Shown one piece after another: positions 24,177 through 33,722 of a stretch of 64,000 bases of DNA (within the stretch, counting starts at the first letter, position 1; each line of letters begins with the position of its first letter). The translations under genes and the position numbers were made by a program. The notes below the pieces were generated by a model that worked only from the letters and a program-made list of their open reading frames with translations, was not told where the DNA came from and did no database searches. The DNA lies in assembly GCF_004322775.1 (NCBI RefSeq), contig NZ_CP036403.1, positions 3,720,001 to 3,784,000 of the forward strand, written 5' to 3'. Source of the DNA: Ornithinimicrobium sufpigmenti (GTDB taxonomy: Bacteria; Actinomycetota; Actinomycetes; Actinomycetales; Dermatophilaceae).

Positions 24177-26367
24177 GGGGCAACTCCGTGGGACGTGTAC
24201 CACCCAGTTCGCCATAGAGTGTCGAGACGCGTTGGGACAGGTGGTCCCAATCCCTTTCGCCGCGGACCCAATCCATCGCCGATGAGCCTAGGCGTCGCCG
24301 TCTGTCCGGGTCATCTGCCAGTTGCCTGATTGCGGCTGTCAGTGAGTCGGCGTCTCCCTTCGCATGCAGCAGACCGTTGTGGCCGTCCATCACGATCTCG
24401 GCGAGTGCCGCCACGTCTGACGCGATGACCGCCTTGGCCATCGCCATGGCCTCGAAGGGCTTGAGCGGGGACACCATCTCGCACACGGGCAGCGGGAGGC
24501 GAGGAAAGGGGCAGATGTCGATGACCGAGTAGTAGTCCTCGACCTCGTGGTGCGGCACTCGCCCTGTGAAGATCACCGTGTCCCCGAGGTGCTCTTCCTC
24601 GACCCGCTCGCGGAACTCCGGCAGTTCTGCACCGTCTCCGACCAGCAGGAAGGCGACATCGTCCCGCTCCGCCCGCAGGGTGGCGGCTGCGTCAATCAGC
24701 AGACCAAGGCCTTCGTAGTCGAGGATCGAGCCGACGTAACCCACCACGGTCTTGCCCGCGACGCCCAGCCGGGCCGCGAGTTCTTCGTTGCGGGGGCGCG
24801 GTCCGAAACGTGCCGTCTCGACGCCGTTGGGCACGATGGTGATCTTGTCCTCGTCCACCCCACGGCGGACCAGCTCCTCCTTCAGCGCCCCGGTGATCGC
24901 GATGACTCGGGTGGCGTACTTGGCGGCGTCGGCCTCCATCCGTGCCATGTACCGGTACATGCCGCCACCCATCCACTCTGGGTCTCGGGAGCCTCGGGTG
25001 ACCTCCCACAGGCCGCGCACCTCATACACGCTCGGGATGCCGAGCTGGCGCGCCGCTTGCACGACGGCGAGTCCGTTCCAGTGGTTCGAGGCGGCGTGCA
25101 GGACGAACGGCCGCTGTTCCTCGGCCAGCGCGCGCAGCGCCGCGGAGTAGCGCTCCACGTAGGGCTGGATGGGGTTCTTCTTCTCGATCCCGGGGGTGGT
25201 GCTGAGCCGGTGGTACGGGACCCCGTCGACCTCGATCTGGGGCTCGATCTGCCCCAGGGACTGGTGCCCGGGCATGTCGTAGGGGTAGCCCAGCCGCGTC
25301 ACCCCGTGGATGTCCCACCCCTCCGCGCGTATGCCGCGCAGCAGGCCGTGGGTCCGGGTGGCGTAACCGGCTGAGTGGTGGGGCAGTGAATTGTGCAGGC
25401 AGTACAAGGCGCGATGCGGGACCGCTTCGTAAGCGGCCTCCTTGCGCGCCTTGCGGAAGGGGAAGCCCTTCGTCGCGAGCTGGTAGTGCGACAGCGGCCG
25501 CTCGGTGGACAGCTCCGCAAGCTTGGCCCGTGACCAGGCGTCCGCCGGACGCGCCTTGCGGTAGCGCTTGAGAAGTTTGATCGCGGGCTTGTCCCGGCCG
25601 CGACGGAGCTCTCGACGGATGGCGATGCGCAGGGCCCGGACGGGCAACTCCTCAGGGTCCATGTCGGCCATGAGGTCGTAGGTCTCGGCGTACGCGCCCC
25701 GGCCCAGGGCAAGCGAGAGCCTTGCCTGGGCCACCGTCTCGCTCGGTACACCCGCGGTCAGGCTCTCCCACTGGGCGGGGTCCGCAAGAGCCATCCGGCT
25801 GGCCAGGCGCGCCACGGCGTCGTCGCTGGCCTGCAGCGCCTGCACTCCCCGACGCAGCGCGTTGACCCGTTTCATGGCCGGAAGAAGGAACGCCAGTGCG
25901 TCGGCGTCCACACCGGGCCGGGCCGGCAGTCTCTCTGCCAGGTGGGTCAATGCCGCCGTCACCGATCCCTTGGCCGCGGGATGCTTGTCCTCGGCCTCGA
26001 GGAAGAACTCGAGTGCGTCCAGGTTCGTCGGGTCGAGGTCCACGGCGTCGTGCAACGCTTCGCGGGCGGCCCACCCCTGGCCCAGCTGCATCGCGCGCGT
26101 CCCGTAGGCGAAGCAGAGCCAGGAGTCCGGCCCGTGCTCCAACCGGGCACGGCGGAGCACCTCCAGCGACTCCTGCTTGCGGCCTTCTTCCCACAGCGCG
26201 GTTGCATGCGCGCGGGCGGCGGCGCGGAGCTCGGCTGCCGTCGGCGTCGTGCTTCTCGCGTCAGGTGCTCCGCTCGCGTCCTGATCCCCGAGCTGCTTTT
26301 GGTCGGGCGAGGACTGCCCGAGCCTCTGACGGCGGCGGCTTCCCCAGGTGCTCCGTGGGCTTGTCAT
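24163..26367 (-). CDS. GT4 glycosyltransferase with helical N-terminal domain
   Basis: The 734-residue product begins with about 285 residues of alpha-helical, TPR-like sequence (for example ARAHATALWEEGRKQESLEVL and REALHDAVDLDPTNLDALEF). A GT4 domain follows, opening with ALYCLHNSLPHHSAGYATRTH. It shows KITIVPNGVETARF, SILDYEGLGLLIDAA, FLLVGDG and SPLKPFEAMAMAKAVIASD, closely like the genes at 1-764 and 13060-15378. ATG 26365-26367 is chosen because it lies 4 bp after the stop of the dehydrogenase gene; the open frame beyond lies within that gene. The protein probably extends the glycan that needs UDP-ManNAcA. Confidence 0.82.
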   Translation of the reverse strand: MTSPRSTWGSRRRQRLGQSSPDQKQLGDQDASGAPDARSTTPTAAELRAAARAHATALWEEGRKQESLEVLRRARLEHGPDSWLCFAYGTRAMQLGQGWAAREALHDAVDLDPTNLDALEFFLEAEDKHPAAKGSVTAALTHLAERLPARPGVDADALAFLLPAMKRVNALRRGVQALQASDDAVARLASRMALADPAQWESLTAGVPSETVAQARLSLALGRGAYAETYDLMADMDPEELPVRALRIAIRRELRRGRDKPAIKLLKRYRKARPADAWSRAKLAELSTERPLSHYQLATKGFPFRKARKEAAYEAVPHRALYCLHNSLPHHSAGYATRTHGLLRGIRAEGWDIHGVTRLGYPYDMPGHQSLGQIEPQIEVDGVPYHRLSTTPGIEKKNPIQPYVERYSAALRALAEEQRPFVLHAASNHWNGLAVVQAARQLGIPSVYEVRGLWEVTRGSRDPEWMGGGMYRYMARMEADAAKYATRVIAITGALKEELVRRGVDEDKITIVPNGVETARFGPRPRNEELAARLGVAGKTVVGYVGSILDYEGLGLLIDAAATLRAERDDVAFLLVGDGAELPEFRERVEEEHLGDTVIFTGRVPHHEVEDYYSVIDICPFPRLPLPVCEMVSPLKPFEAMAMAKAVIASDVAALAEIVMDGHNGLLHAKGDADSLTAAIRQLADDPDRRRRLGSSAMDWVRGERDWDHLSQRVSTLYGELGGTRPTELPHAAE

Positions 26368-26371
26368 CGTG

Positions 26372-27613
26372 TCAGCGCCAGACGCCACGGGTGTCGACCA
26401 CCGGCGCGGAGAGCTCGCTGGCGCCCTGGAAGTCTTTGAACTCTCGGTGGTCGACGAGCATGGCGACGACGTCGGCACGGTCCAGCGCCTCCGTCAGGCC
26501 GACGAGCTGAACGTTCTCGAAGTCTGCCAACCGCGCGGGCAGCTCCTCCACGTTCGGCTCCACCGCGAGGACTGTCGCGCCCGGCAGGCGCTGCGCAAGG
26601 TCGCGGGTGATCTCCAGCGCCGGCGACTCCCGCATGTCGTCGATGTCGGGCTTGAAGGCCAATCCCAGCGCCGCGATGACGGGCGCATCCTTGCCGTCGA
26701 GGTGACCGATGACCTGGCTGATGACGTACTCAGGCTTGGAGTCGTTCACCTCGCGAGCGGTGCGAATCAGTTGAGCTTCCTCGGGCACAGCGGACACGAT
26801 GAACCACGGGTCGACGGCGATGCAGTGACCCCCGACGCCAGGGCCCGGCTGCAAGATGTTGACCCGAGGGTGCTTGTTGGCCAGCTCGATGAGTTCGAAG
26901 ACGTCGATCCCGAGCCGCTCGGCGATGATGGACAACTCGTTGGCGAAGGCGATGTTCACGTCGCGGAACGAGTTTTCTGTGAGCTTTGCCATCTCGGCGG
27001 TCACCGCGTCAGTGAGATGGATCTCGGCCCGGCAGAACGACGCGTAGAGCTCCTTGGCACGGGTGGCGGCCCGTGGCGTCAGTCCCCCCACGATCCGGTC
27101 GTTGGCCACCAGCTCGACCATCACCCGCCCCGGCAGGACGCGCTCAGGGCAGTGGGCCACGTCCACGTTGGTGTCGGATTCGGCGTCGTTGGTCGTCAGC
27201 TCGGGCCGGGCGGCGGTGATCCGGTCGGCCAGGTGCTGCGTCGCGCCGGGCGGGGAGGTGGACTCCAGGATGATGAGCTCGCCGCCCTGCAGATGCGGAA
27301 TGATGCCGTCGGTCGCCGCCTCGATGTAGGACAGGTCAGCCTGGTTCCCGTCCTTGAACGGCGTCGGCACCGCAATGATGTAAATGTCAGCGTCGGGTGT
27401 GTCGGCCTGAGCCCTGAGATGTCCTTGGCTCACGGCGCCCGCGACATGGGTGCCCAGGTCAGGCTCGACGAAGGGCACTTCACCCCTGTTGACGGCGTCC
27501 ACGTGCTTGGGGTTGACGTCCACCCCGATCACCTCGTGCCCGTGGCTGGCGAGGATCGCTGCCGTCGGCAGTCCGATATACCCCAGGCCGATCACTGCAA
27601 CGCGCTCAGACAT
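26372..27613 (-). CDS. wecC: UDP-N-acetyl-D-mannosamine dehydrogenase (WecC-like)
   Basis: This 413-residue protein has the NAD motif VIGLGYIGLPTA (7-18), EMAKLTENSFRDVNIAFANE with catalytic Lys210, and the cysteine block GVGGHCIAVDPWFIV with Cys264. The last block is characteristic of WecC rather than of UDP-glucose dehydrogenase. It makes UDP-ManNAcA from UDP-ManNAc with two NAD. The epimerase that makes the substrate is encoded at 17218-18369 on the other strand. The ATG is preceded by AAGAAGG. It leads a three-gene run with the GT4 and heparinase-like genes. Confidence 0.88.
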   Translation of the reverse strand: MSERVAVIGLGYIGLPTAAILASHGHEVIGVDVNPKHVDAVNRGEVPFVEPDLGTHVAGAVSQGHLRAQADTPDADIYIIAVPTPFKDGNQADLSYIEAATDGIIPHLQGGELIILESTSPPGATQHLADRITAARPELTTNDAESDTNVDVAHCPERVLPGRVMVELVANDRIVGGLTPRAATRAKELYASFCRAEIHLTDAVTAEMAKLTENSFRDVNIAFANELSIIAERLGIDVFELIELANKHPRVNILQPGPGVGGHCIAVDPWFIVSAVPEEAQLIRTAREVNDSKPEYVISQVIGHLDGKDAPVIAALGLAFKPDIDDMRESPALEITRDLAQRLPGATVLAVEPNVEELPARLADFENVQLVGLTEALDRADVVAMLVDHREFKDFQGASELSAPVVDTRGVWR

Positions 27614-27694
27614 GACACCTTCTTGTATTGCGATAGGGACGCCGTCGACTATAACGGGCCTATGTCGCCTCCTCCATTCTCCTGTGATGGACGG

Positions 27695-29581
27695 TCACAC
27701 GAAGACGTGCCTCGCACCCGCCCCGTAGGCGACGACATCCCCGTTGGCCAGCAGCTCGACATCTGTGGCCTCCCAGGTGTGCCCCTCGTCGTTGCGGACC
27801 TGGATAAAGTTGTACCGGTCGGACGAGTAGACCCGGCCGCCGGCGAGGAGCACGCGCCGCAGGAAGTGTGTGTCCTCCCCGCGGGTGCGGGCGGCGAACG
27901 GCATACGGACCGCGAGCTCGCGACGCATCATCAGGGTCGGACCCATGACCATGTCGGTGAACCGGTGCTCCCTCTCCGGGAAACGCACCATCAGCACGCC
28001 CGGCCCGTTCAGGAGCAGGTGATGTGCCTGTTTGCCGACGACGTCTGCCCCGCTGTAGTCCAGGGCACGGAGCTGGTCGGCAAGGTAATACGGGCCGTAG
28101 AGGTCGTCGTCGTCGAACTTGGCGACCACGTCGCCACTGGCACGTGCGATCCCAGCGTTGAGGCACTCCCCCAGGGTCAGCGCCGCGTCGACCTCGTGCG
28201 TCACGACGTCGGTCAGGCCCAGCTCGCGAGCGCGCCCTTTCACCCAGTGCGGCAGGGTGAAGCCGTGACTGACGAGCACCAGCTGAGGGGTCACATCCTG
28301 CTGCGCCGCCACCTGCTGCAGCACGTGGTCCACCTGGTGCGGCCGGTTGGTGGAGACCACCACGCTCACGGTCGGGTCGGAGGTCCGGTGCTTGCCGAGG
28401 TCTACGAGGTCCAGCACCTCGTCGACGCGATGACGGTAGGTGTGCTCCGATAGCACTCTCCGGGCCGCCTTGTGCGCCATCCTCTGGCGCCACTGGTCGT
28501 TGCGGACCAGCGCGCGCAATGCCCACTGCGCCTCCTGCGGCTCAAGGACCGTCACCATCTCGTCCCGGCCGAAGAAGGCGTCGATGGCGGGGGTCGGCGT
28601 GGACACGACGGGGGTGGCGCAGGCGCTTATCTCGAAGATGCGCCGCGGGCACATGGTGGTCGACTCGGGCACCGAGCTGACGTTGAGAAAAACCTTGAAA
28701 TCGCGGTATGCGGTCAGCATCTGCCGGTAGCTCAGCTCACCGACGACGCGGTCCGCGAACCGCTTCGGGAACTGGTACCGCTCATCGGTGTCGAGGAACC
28801 GGGAGAAAATCTCCAGGCCACGTTCCATCCGGTGGGAGACGTCCATCGCCGCTCCCAGCAGCAGGTCCATCTGCGCCCGCCGGGCCGGGAACCTGTGCTG
28901 GTAATACATCCCGCCGAAGGCGATGTCCCGGTTCGCCCCGGCGCGCAGGCGGACGGGGTTGTGGATCCACGACGCCGCGGCGAAGGGCATGACGAAGACC
29001 CGGTCGTGCCCCAGTCGCGCGACATACTCCGGGACCTTCTCCCCCTCGGTCGTGAGCACGTAGTCGAAGAGTGCGGCGGTGCTGAGGAAGTCCTCGAAGT
29101 GGACTGGGTCCTCCTTGTTCCAGAAGACGGTCGGTATGCCGTGCTCACGACAGTGGGCGACCAGCTCTCGCAGCTCCGGCCACGGGGCTTTGGACCCGGT
29201 GAGGGCGTACTTCCACGAACCACCGTTGCCGTTCCACGCAGACTCGACGAAGAGCAGCTCGACCGGCTTGTCCGCGATCTGTTCACGCCAGGTCTCCCGC
29301 CCCAGGGGCACCTGGTCCCACTCGTAGCGCAGAGCCAGCTCGGTGAACTCGTCAGCGATGATCCCGACCTTGAGGCCTCGCCGCGGAGGCCGCTCCGGGA
29401 GCGTCCACTCGGGGATGTCCGGAGCCTCGGTCAGCTGACCTCGGGCCTGCCCAGGACGAGTGGCGACCGCACCCCCCTGCCCCAGAGCAGGGATGCGGCG
29501 ACGGGCTCGGTAACGCCGCCATTGCTGGACCCCTCCCCTGCGCAGGTGCCAGAGCTCGGTCCGCAGGCCGTTGAGGGACAT
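27695..29581 (-). CDS. Two-domain glycosyltransferase (CgeB-like GT-B + GT2)
   Basis: The 628-residue protein has an N-terminal region (about 65-395) like the spore-coat CgeB/YkvP glycosyltransferase group: LKVGIIADEFTELAL, FWNKEDPVHFEDFLS, FDYVLTTEGEKVPEY and CPRRIFEISACATPVVSTP. A second catalytic domain follows (about 400-610) of GT2 type, TVSVVVSTNRP, with the metal site AKFDDDDLYGPYYLADQL. Such fusions may carry out two successive transfers. The start ATG at 29579-29581 has modest ribosome-site support. A gap of 81 bp separates it from wecC, which probably has its own promoter. Confidence 0.8.
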   Translation of the reverse strand: MSLNGLRTELWHLRRGGVQQWRRYRARRRIPALGQGGAVATRPGQARGQLTEAPDIPEWTLPERPPRRGLKVGIIADEFTELALRYEWDQVPLGRETWREQIADKPVELLFVESAWNGNGGSWKYALTGSKAPWPELRELVAHCREHGIPTVFWNKEDPVHFEDFLSTAALFDYVLTTEGEKVPEYVARLGHDRVFVMPFAAASWIHNPVRLRAGANRDIAFGGMYYQHRFPARRAQMDLLLGAAMDVSHRMERGLEIFSRFLDTDERYQFPKRFADRVVGELSYRQMLTAYRDFKVFLNVSSVPESTTMCPRRIFEISACATPVVSTPTPAIDAFFGRDEMVTVLEPQEAQWALRALVRNDQWRQRMAHKAARRVLSEHTYRHRVDEVLDLVDLGKHRTSDPTVSVVVSTNRPHQVDHVLQQVAAQQDVTPQLVLVSHGFTLPHWVKGRARELGLTDVVTHEVDAALTLGECLNAGIARASGDVVAKFDDDDLYGPYYLADQLRALDYSGADVVGKQAHHLLLNGPGVLMVRFPEREHRFTDMVMGPTLMMRRELAVRMPFAARTRGEDTHFLRRVLLAGGRVYSSDRYNFIQVRNDEGHTWEATDVELLANGDVVAYGAGARHVFV

Positions 29582-29638
29582 GCTTCGACCTTAACCGGGG
29601 CCGCGGGTCCGTCACGCGGTGGTCGAGCTGAGCGGGTT

Positions 29639-30193
29639 TCAGCCTCGCAGCGGGTTCATCGCGACGGCCGACCTCTCCAGGGACTCGAACAGCGCGCCGA
29701 TCTCCCTGGCGTGGCGCTCGGTCGGCTGCAGCTGCCCGTCCTGCACGTCGGTGACGGTGCTGAAGGTGACCTGCGCCTTGATGTCAAACATGTTGGCGGT
29801 GGCCACGATCAGCCGCCAGTGCTCGATGACCCGCAGCCCGAGGGCCGAGCCGTAGGCGACGAAGGCGATGGGCTTGCTCCACCACTCGGGGAAGATCCAG
29901 TCGAAGGCGTTCTTCAGGCTGCCCGGCACGCCGTGGTTGTACTCCGGGGTGACGAAGACGAACGCGTCGCAGGCGTCCATCGTCTGGCTCCAGCGGGTGA
30001 CCCGCTCGTCGTCGTACTTTTTGCCCGCCGCCGCGGCCACCTTCGGAGAGGTGTAGTTCGGCAGGTCGAAGTCCTTGAGGTCGACCAGCTCGTAGCTGGT
30101 CTCTCTCCCCTGGGCCTGCTCGTGGACCCACTGGGCGACCTGGGCCCCGAGGCGTCCTTCGCGGACCGATCCGATGACGATGCCGATCTTCAT
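29639..30193 (-). CDS. NAD(P)H-dependent FMN reductase / quinone reductase
   Basis: This 184-residue flavodoxin-fold protein starts MKIGIVIGSVREGRLG, the FMN-phosphate loop, and has TPEYNHGVPGSLKNAFDW, the conserved isoalloxazine-contact block. The family reduces FMN or quinones with NAD(P)H in the cytoplasm. It is the last gene of the catabolic operon, so it may feed reduced flavin to, or detoxify quinones made by, the oxidative enzymes nearby. Substrate is not known. Confidence 0.85.
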   Translation of the reverse strand: MKIGIVIGSVREGRLGAQVAQWVHEQAQGRETSYELVDLKDFDLPNYTSPKVAAAAGKKYDDERVTRWSQTMDACDAFVFVTPEYNHGVPGSLKNAFDWIFPEWWSKPIAFVAYGSALGLRVIEHWRLIVATANMFDIKAQVTFSTVTDVQDGQLQPTERHAREIGALFESLERSAVAMNPLRG

Positions 30194-30240
30194 ACCTCTG
30201 GGTCCTCTTCTGCTCGTGCGGTACGGGGGTGCTCAGGTGC

Positions 30241-30900
30241 TCACGCCGAGGCGTGGCGGGCGGACAGGATGTGGGCGCGCATGACCGCCTCGGCCCAGTC
30301 GCCGTCGCCGTGGCGGGCGGCGTCGATGAGCTCGGCGTGGTGGCGCATGCTGCGCACCAGGCCGTGGCGGCTGTAGGTCTGGAAGGTGCGGGCGACGTAG
30401 ACCGGCCGGGTGACCGCCTGGATCGCCATCGCCAGGTGCCGGTTGCTCGCCTCCCGGATGAAGACGGCGTGGAAGGCGTTGTTGAGCCGCGTCATCTCCT
30501 GGGCGTCCGTCTGCGGCTCGGCGACCAGCGCCTCCATCTGCTCGGCGAGGTCGGCCAGCTCCTCCAGGTGCTCGGGCTGCATCCGCGGCACGGCCAGCTT
30601 GGTCGCCAGCGGCTCGAACTGCGCCCGCAGGTCGTAGAGGGAGTCGACCTCCTCCGGGCTGATGGAGACGACCTGGGCGCCCCGGTGCGGCTTGAGCTCG
30701 ACGGCTCCCTCGGCGGCCAGCCGGTTCAGCGCCTGCCGCACCGGCGTGCGGCTGACCCCGATCTGCTCGGCGAGCGTCGTCTCGCGCAGCCAGGAGCCCT
30801 CGGCCACCTCACCGGTGACGATCATCGACAGCACGGCGCGGTAGGCGCGCTCCGCCGCGTCGTGCACCTCGGCATACTCCGGGATCTCCTGCGCGGTCAT
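30241..30900 (-). CDS. GntR-family transcriptional regulator, FCD (FadR) subgroup
   Basis: The 219-residue protein has an N-terminal winged helix (EGSWLRETTLAEQIGVSRTPVRQALNRL split across residues 36-63) and a C-terminal all-helical FCD ligand domain. The metal-binding His/Asp pattern is suggested by LNNAFHAVFI and MRHHAELIDAAR. FCD regulators usually repress and are released by a carboxylate ligand. Their operators are short palindromes of TNGT-ACNA type; exactly such a palindrome stands at 38571-38582 in the divergent promoter region of this operon. AGGAG lies 5 nt before the ATG. Confidence 0.88.
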   Translation of the reverse strand: MTAQEIPEYAEVHDAAERAYRAVLSMIVTGEVAEGSWLRETTLAEQIGVSRTPVRQALNRLAAEGAVELKPHRGAQVVSISPEEVDSLYDLRAQFEPLATKLAVPRMQPEHLEELADLAEQMEALVAEPQTDAQEMTRLNNAFHAVFIREASNRHLAMAIQAVTRPVYVARTFQTYSRHGLVRSMRHHAELIDAARHGDGDWAEAVMRAHILSARHASA

Positions 30901-30942
30901 CTCAGCTCCTCGTCCTTGTCGTGCTCATCTCGGGCCCGCGCC

Positions 30943-32082
30943 TCAGCGCAGGTCGTGGGTGTCCAGCCAGTCGACCACCTTGTCGGCGAACCGCTCCAGC
31001 AGCTCCGGCTGGCCCTTGAAGTAGTGGTTGGCACCGCCGATCTCGAACAGCTCCTTGGCCTCGTGCTGCACGCCGGCATAGAGCGCCTTGCCGTGGGCAG
31101 GGAACGCGGCGTTGTCCGCGGTGCCGTAGGCCACCAGCACCGGCACGCTGACCCGGCCCAGGTGGTGCGGCCCGTCGGCGTTGCTGTCGTCGATGCTCCA
31201 TTGGCTCAGCCAGGAGCGCAAGCTGGTGTTGTGGCCGAGGGAGGCCGGCAGGAAGTTGGCCACCCACGGGTCGCCCCAGAGCGTGCCCGGCTCGCGGTCG
31301 GAGGGCTCGATGGTCTCGTCGAGGAAGCGCAGGTCGGCGCAGGTCCCGTGCACGGTGAACGGCAGGTCCTGCACGCCGTCCCCCTGCGCCTCCAGCTCCG
31401 CGAGCTGGCCGCGCACCCACGCGGTGATCCGGCGGTTGCGCTCGACCTGGGCGGCCCGGTAGCGCTCGATGAACTCCGGCGAGTAGGGACGGGTGTGGCG
31501 CGGATCGAAGGCGTCCAGCTCGGGGTCGCGCTCGAACGGCCGCTCCTCGTCCGTGATCGCCGGGTCGAGCCACTCGGTGTAGACGGAGGCCCGTCCCGGG
31601 TGGGCCATGGCGCAGATGACGCCGTCAGCCCTCGGCAGGTCGGCCTGGGTCAGGTCGGGGGCGTCACCGGCCGGTGTCGCGGTGATCGACGGCTGCTCCG
31701 CCTGGCTCTGGTAGAGCGAGACGAGGCCGCCACCGCCGGAGTTGCCCATGAGCACGACCTTGTCGAAGCCGTTCTCCTTCAGGTAGCGCACACCCGCGCC
31801 GACGTCGAGCACGCAGTTCTCGGTGATGAGGGCGCTGTCGTTGCCCAGGTAGCGGGTGTTCATCCCCACCGCGGTGATCCCGCGCCGGGCCAGCGGCTCC
31901 AGCGCGTAGTGGCCGAGAAAGTTGGAGGTCGGGTGCACGATGAGCACCGCGGTGCGGCTGTTCCCCCTCTGGGCGCGGTGGCAGCTGGCCCACAGCTTGC
32001 CGGCCAGCCGCGCCACGCCCGAGTAGACGTCGAGCCGCCCACCGGTGGGCATCGGGATGGCCAGCAGTTCCTGCGATGTCAT
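30943..32082 (-). CDS. Alpha/beta-hydrolase-fold protein
   Basis: The 379-residue protein has the nucleophile elbow VVLMGNSGGGGLVSLY (Ser in GNSGG) and the oxyanion-region HPTSNFLGHYALEPLARRG. A late FEIGGANHYFKGQ carries the probable catalytic His, and VLVAYGTADNAAFPAHG the Asp. It has no signal peptide, so it acts in the cytoplasm. It hydrolyses an ester, amide, lactone or C-C bond; in this operon it could cleave a ring-fission product or activate the imported compound. AAGGA precedes the ATG by 6 nt. Specificity cannot be named. Confidence 0.8.
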   Translation of the reverse strand: MTSQELLAIPMPTGGRLDVYSGVARLAGKLWASCHRAQRGNSRTAVLIVHPTSNFLGHYALEPLARRGITAVGMNTRYLGNDSALITENCVLDVGAGVRYLKENGFDKVVLMGNSGGGGLVSLYQSQAEQPSITATPAGDAPDLTQADLPRADGVICAMAHPGRASVYTEWLDPAITDEERPFERDPELDAFDPRHTRPYSPEFIERYRAAQVERNRRITAWVRGQLAELEAQGDGVQDLPFTVHGTCADLRFLDETIEPSDREPGTLWGDPWVANFLPASLGHNTSLRSWLSQWSIDDSNADGPHHLGRVSVPVLVAYGTADNAAFPAHGKALYAGVQHEAKELFEIGGANHYFKGQPELLERFADKVVDWLDTHDLR

Positions 32083-32132
32083 GGAGCTTCCTTCGTGGGT
32101 GTCGTGCGGGTATGCGGGGTATGAGGCGGGTG

Positions 32133-33722
32133 TCAGATCTCGCGTCCGACGCGGTGCCCGTCGGTCAGGGCGGCGAGCGCGTCGCGGGGTGCGGCGGCGT
32201 CGCCCACGGTGAGGATGCGCAGGTCCGGGCCGGCCCGGGCGCGCAGCTCGGCGACGAGGCCGGGGCCACCTGGGTCGGTACCGCCGGGACCGGTGCCGAC
32301 CACGACCACCTCAGGCTCCTGTGCCAGCACGGTCCGCGCGTCGGCGCGGGAGGAGGTGTGCACCTGCACGCAATACCGCGCCAGCATCCGCTCCCGCCAG
32401 GTGACCACGTGCGCCCATTCCCGGTGCCCGTCCTGGGTGGAGAAGGTGCGCACCTGCCCGCCGAGGTGCGCCTGCGTCTCGTGCAGGCTGACCTGGTGTC
32501 CCCGGGCGGCCGCGACCCAGGCGGCCTCCAGGCCGGCGGGACCGCCGCCGACCACGACGACGCGGCGGGCGTGCGCGGCACGCGGCGGCGGGAACTCCGG
32601 CCAGTCGAGCTCGCGGCCGACGGCCGGGTTCTGCACGCAGCTGATGTCCAGACCGGTGAGGAGCCGGCCGTAGCAGCCCTGGTTGCACAGGATGCACTGC
32701 CGGATGTCCTCGGTGCGCCCCTCCTCGACCTTGCGGACCAGGTGCGGGTCGCTGATGTGGGCCCGCGTCATCCCGACCAGGTCGGCGGTGCCGGCCGCCA
32801 GCACGGACTCCGCCTCCTCCGGCGTGACGATCGAGCCGACGGCGACCACGGGCAGGTCGACCACCTCGCGGATCGCCCGGGTGAGGTGCACGAACGGCAG
32901 CCGGCCGTGGCTGGCATCCGGGATGAAGGTGCCGGGGTCGGCATAGCTGCCCTGGCTCACCGACAGGTAGTCGACGAGGCCGAGCTGCTCGACCCGTCGG
33001 GAGACCTCCCGCATCGCCTCGACGTCGAGGCCGCCGGGGGCGAACTCGTCGGCGCTGATCCGCACCCCCACGACCGTGGGGCGGGGCAGGGCCGAGCGCA
33101 CGGTCTGCAGCACCTCCACGAGGAAGCGCATCCGTCCCTCGACGTCGCCGCCGTAGGCGTCGGTGCGGTGGTTGCTCCACGGGGAGAGGAACTGCTGGAT
33201 GAGGTAGCCGTGCCCGGCGTGGACCTCGACGCCCTGGAAGCCGGCGGCCAGCGCCCGGGTCGCCGCCGCGGCGAAGGCGTCGACCAGCTCCTCGATCTCC
33301 TCCACGGTCAGCTCGTGCGGCACCTCCCCGCCCTTGGGCGAGGCGATCGGCGAGGGCGCCACGAGCGGGCGCCGGGTCACCCGCGGGTTGTGCTCCCGCC
33401 CGCCGTGATTGAGCTGGGCCACGATCGCGGCGCCATGTCCACGGACGGCCGAGGTCACCGCGCGCAGCGGCGCGACCGCGGCGTCGTCCCACAGCTGCAG
33501 GAAGAAGGTGTTGGGCCCGGCAGTGGGGTGCACCGCCAGGGACTCCGAGACGATCAGCCCGGCCCCGCCCCGGGCGCGCTCGGCGAGGTATGCCGCGGTG
33601 CGCGGCGTCGCCAGGTGCTCGTGGCTGCCGAAGTTGGTCACGTGCGCGGTCACCACGACCCGGTTGCGCAGCCGCAGCTCGCCCAGCGACAGCGGCGCGA
33701 GCAGGTGCGGGTAGTCGGTCAT
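32133..33722 (-). CDS. Old-yellow-enzyme family flavoprotein with 4Fe-4S site, C-terminally shortened
   Basis: The 529-residue protein has an FMN-binding TIM barrel (1-330), with VEVHAGHGYLIQQFLSP at the active site. An iron-sulfur motif follows, with Cys343, Cys346, Cys350 and Cys362, and then an FAD-type dinucleotide motif VVVVGGGPAGLEAA (388-401). This is the layout of 2,4-dienoyl-CoA reductase and trimethylamine dehydrogenase, which usually have about 650-730 residues. Here the sequence passes from VVVVGTGPGG (473-482) almost directly to the family C-terminal block ILTVGDAAAPRDALAAL. About 120 residues of the NAD(P)H-side subdomain are therefore missing. ATG 33720-33722 touches the livF stop (TGATG). 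It probably reduces or dehydrogenates the imported substrate. Confidence 0.85.
   Translation of the reverse strand: MTDYPHLLAPLSLGELRLRNRVVVTAHVTNFGSHEHLATPRTAAYLAERARGGAGLIVSESLAVHPTAGPNTFFLQLWDDAAVAPLRAVTSAVRGHGAAIVAQLNHGGREHNPRVTRRPLVAPSPIASPKGGEVPHELTVEEIEELVDAFAAAATRALAAGFQGVEVHAGHGYLIQQFLSPWSNHRTDAYGGDVEGRMRFLVEVLQTVRSALPRPTVVGVRISADEFAPGGLDVEAMREVSRRVEQLGLVDYLSVSQGSYADPGTFIPDASHGRLPFVHLTRAIREVVDLPVVAVGSIVTPEEAESVLAAGTADLVGMTRAHISDPHLVRKVEEGRTEDIRQCILCNQGCYGRLLTGLDISCVQNPAVGRELDWPEFPPPRAAHARRVVVVGGGPAGLEAAWVAAARGHQVSLHETQAHLGGQVRTFSTQDGHREWAHVVTWRERMLARYCVQVHTSSRADARTVLAQEPEVVVVGTGPGGTDPGGPGLVAELRARAGPDLRILTVGDAAAPRDALAALTDGHRVGREI

Noticed and set aside
26348..28453. Long plus-strand frame antisense to the wecC-like and GT genes
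   Set aside because: The translation lacks any domain and mirrors the codons of well supported minus-strand genes.
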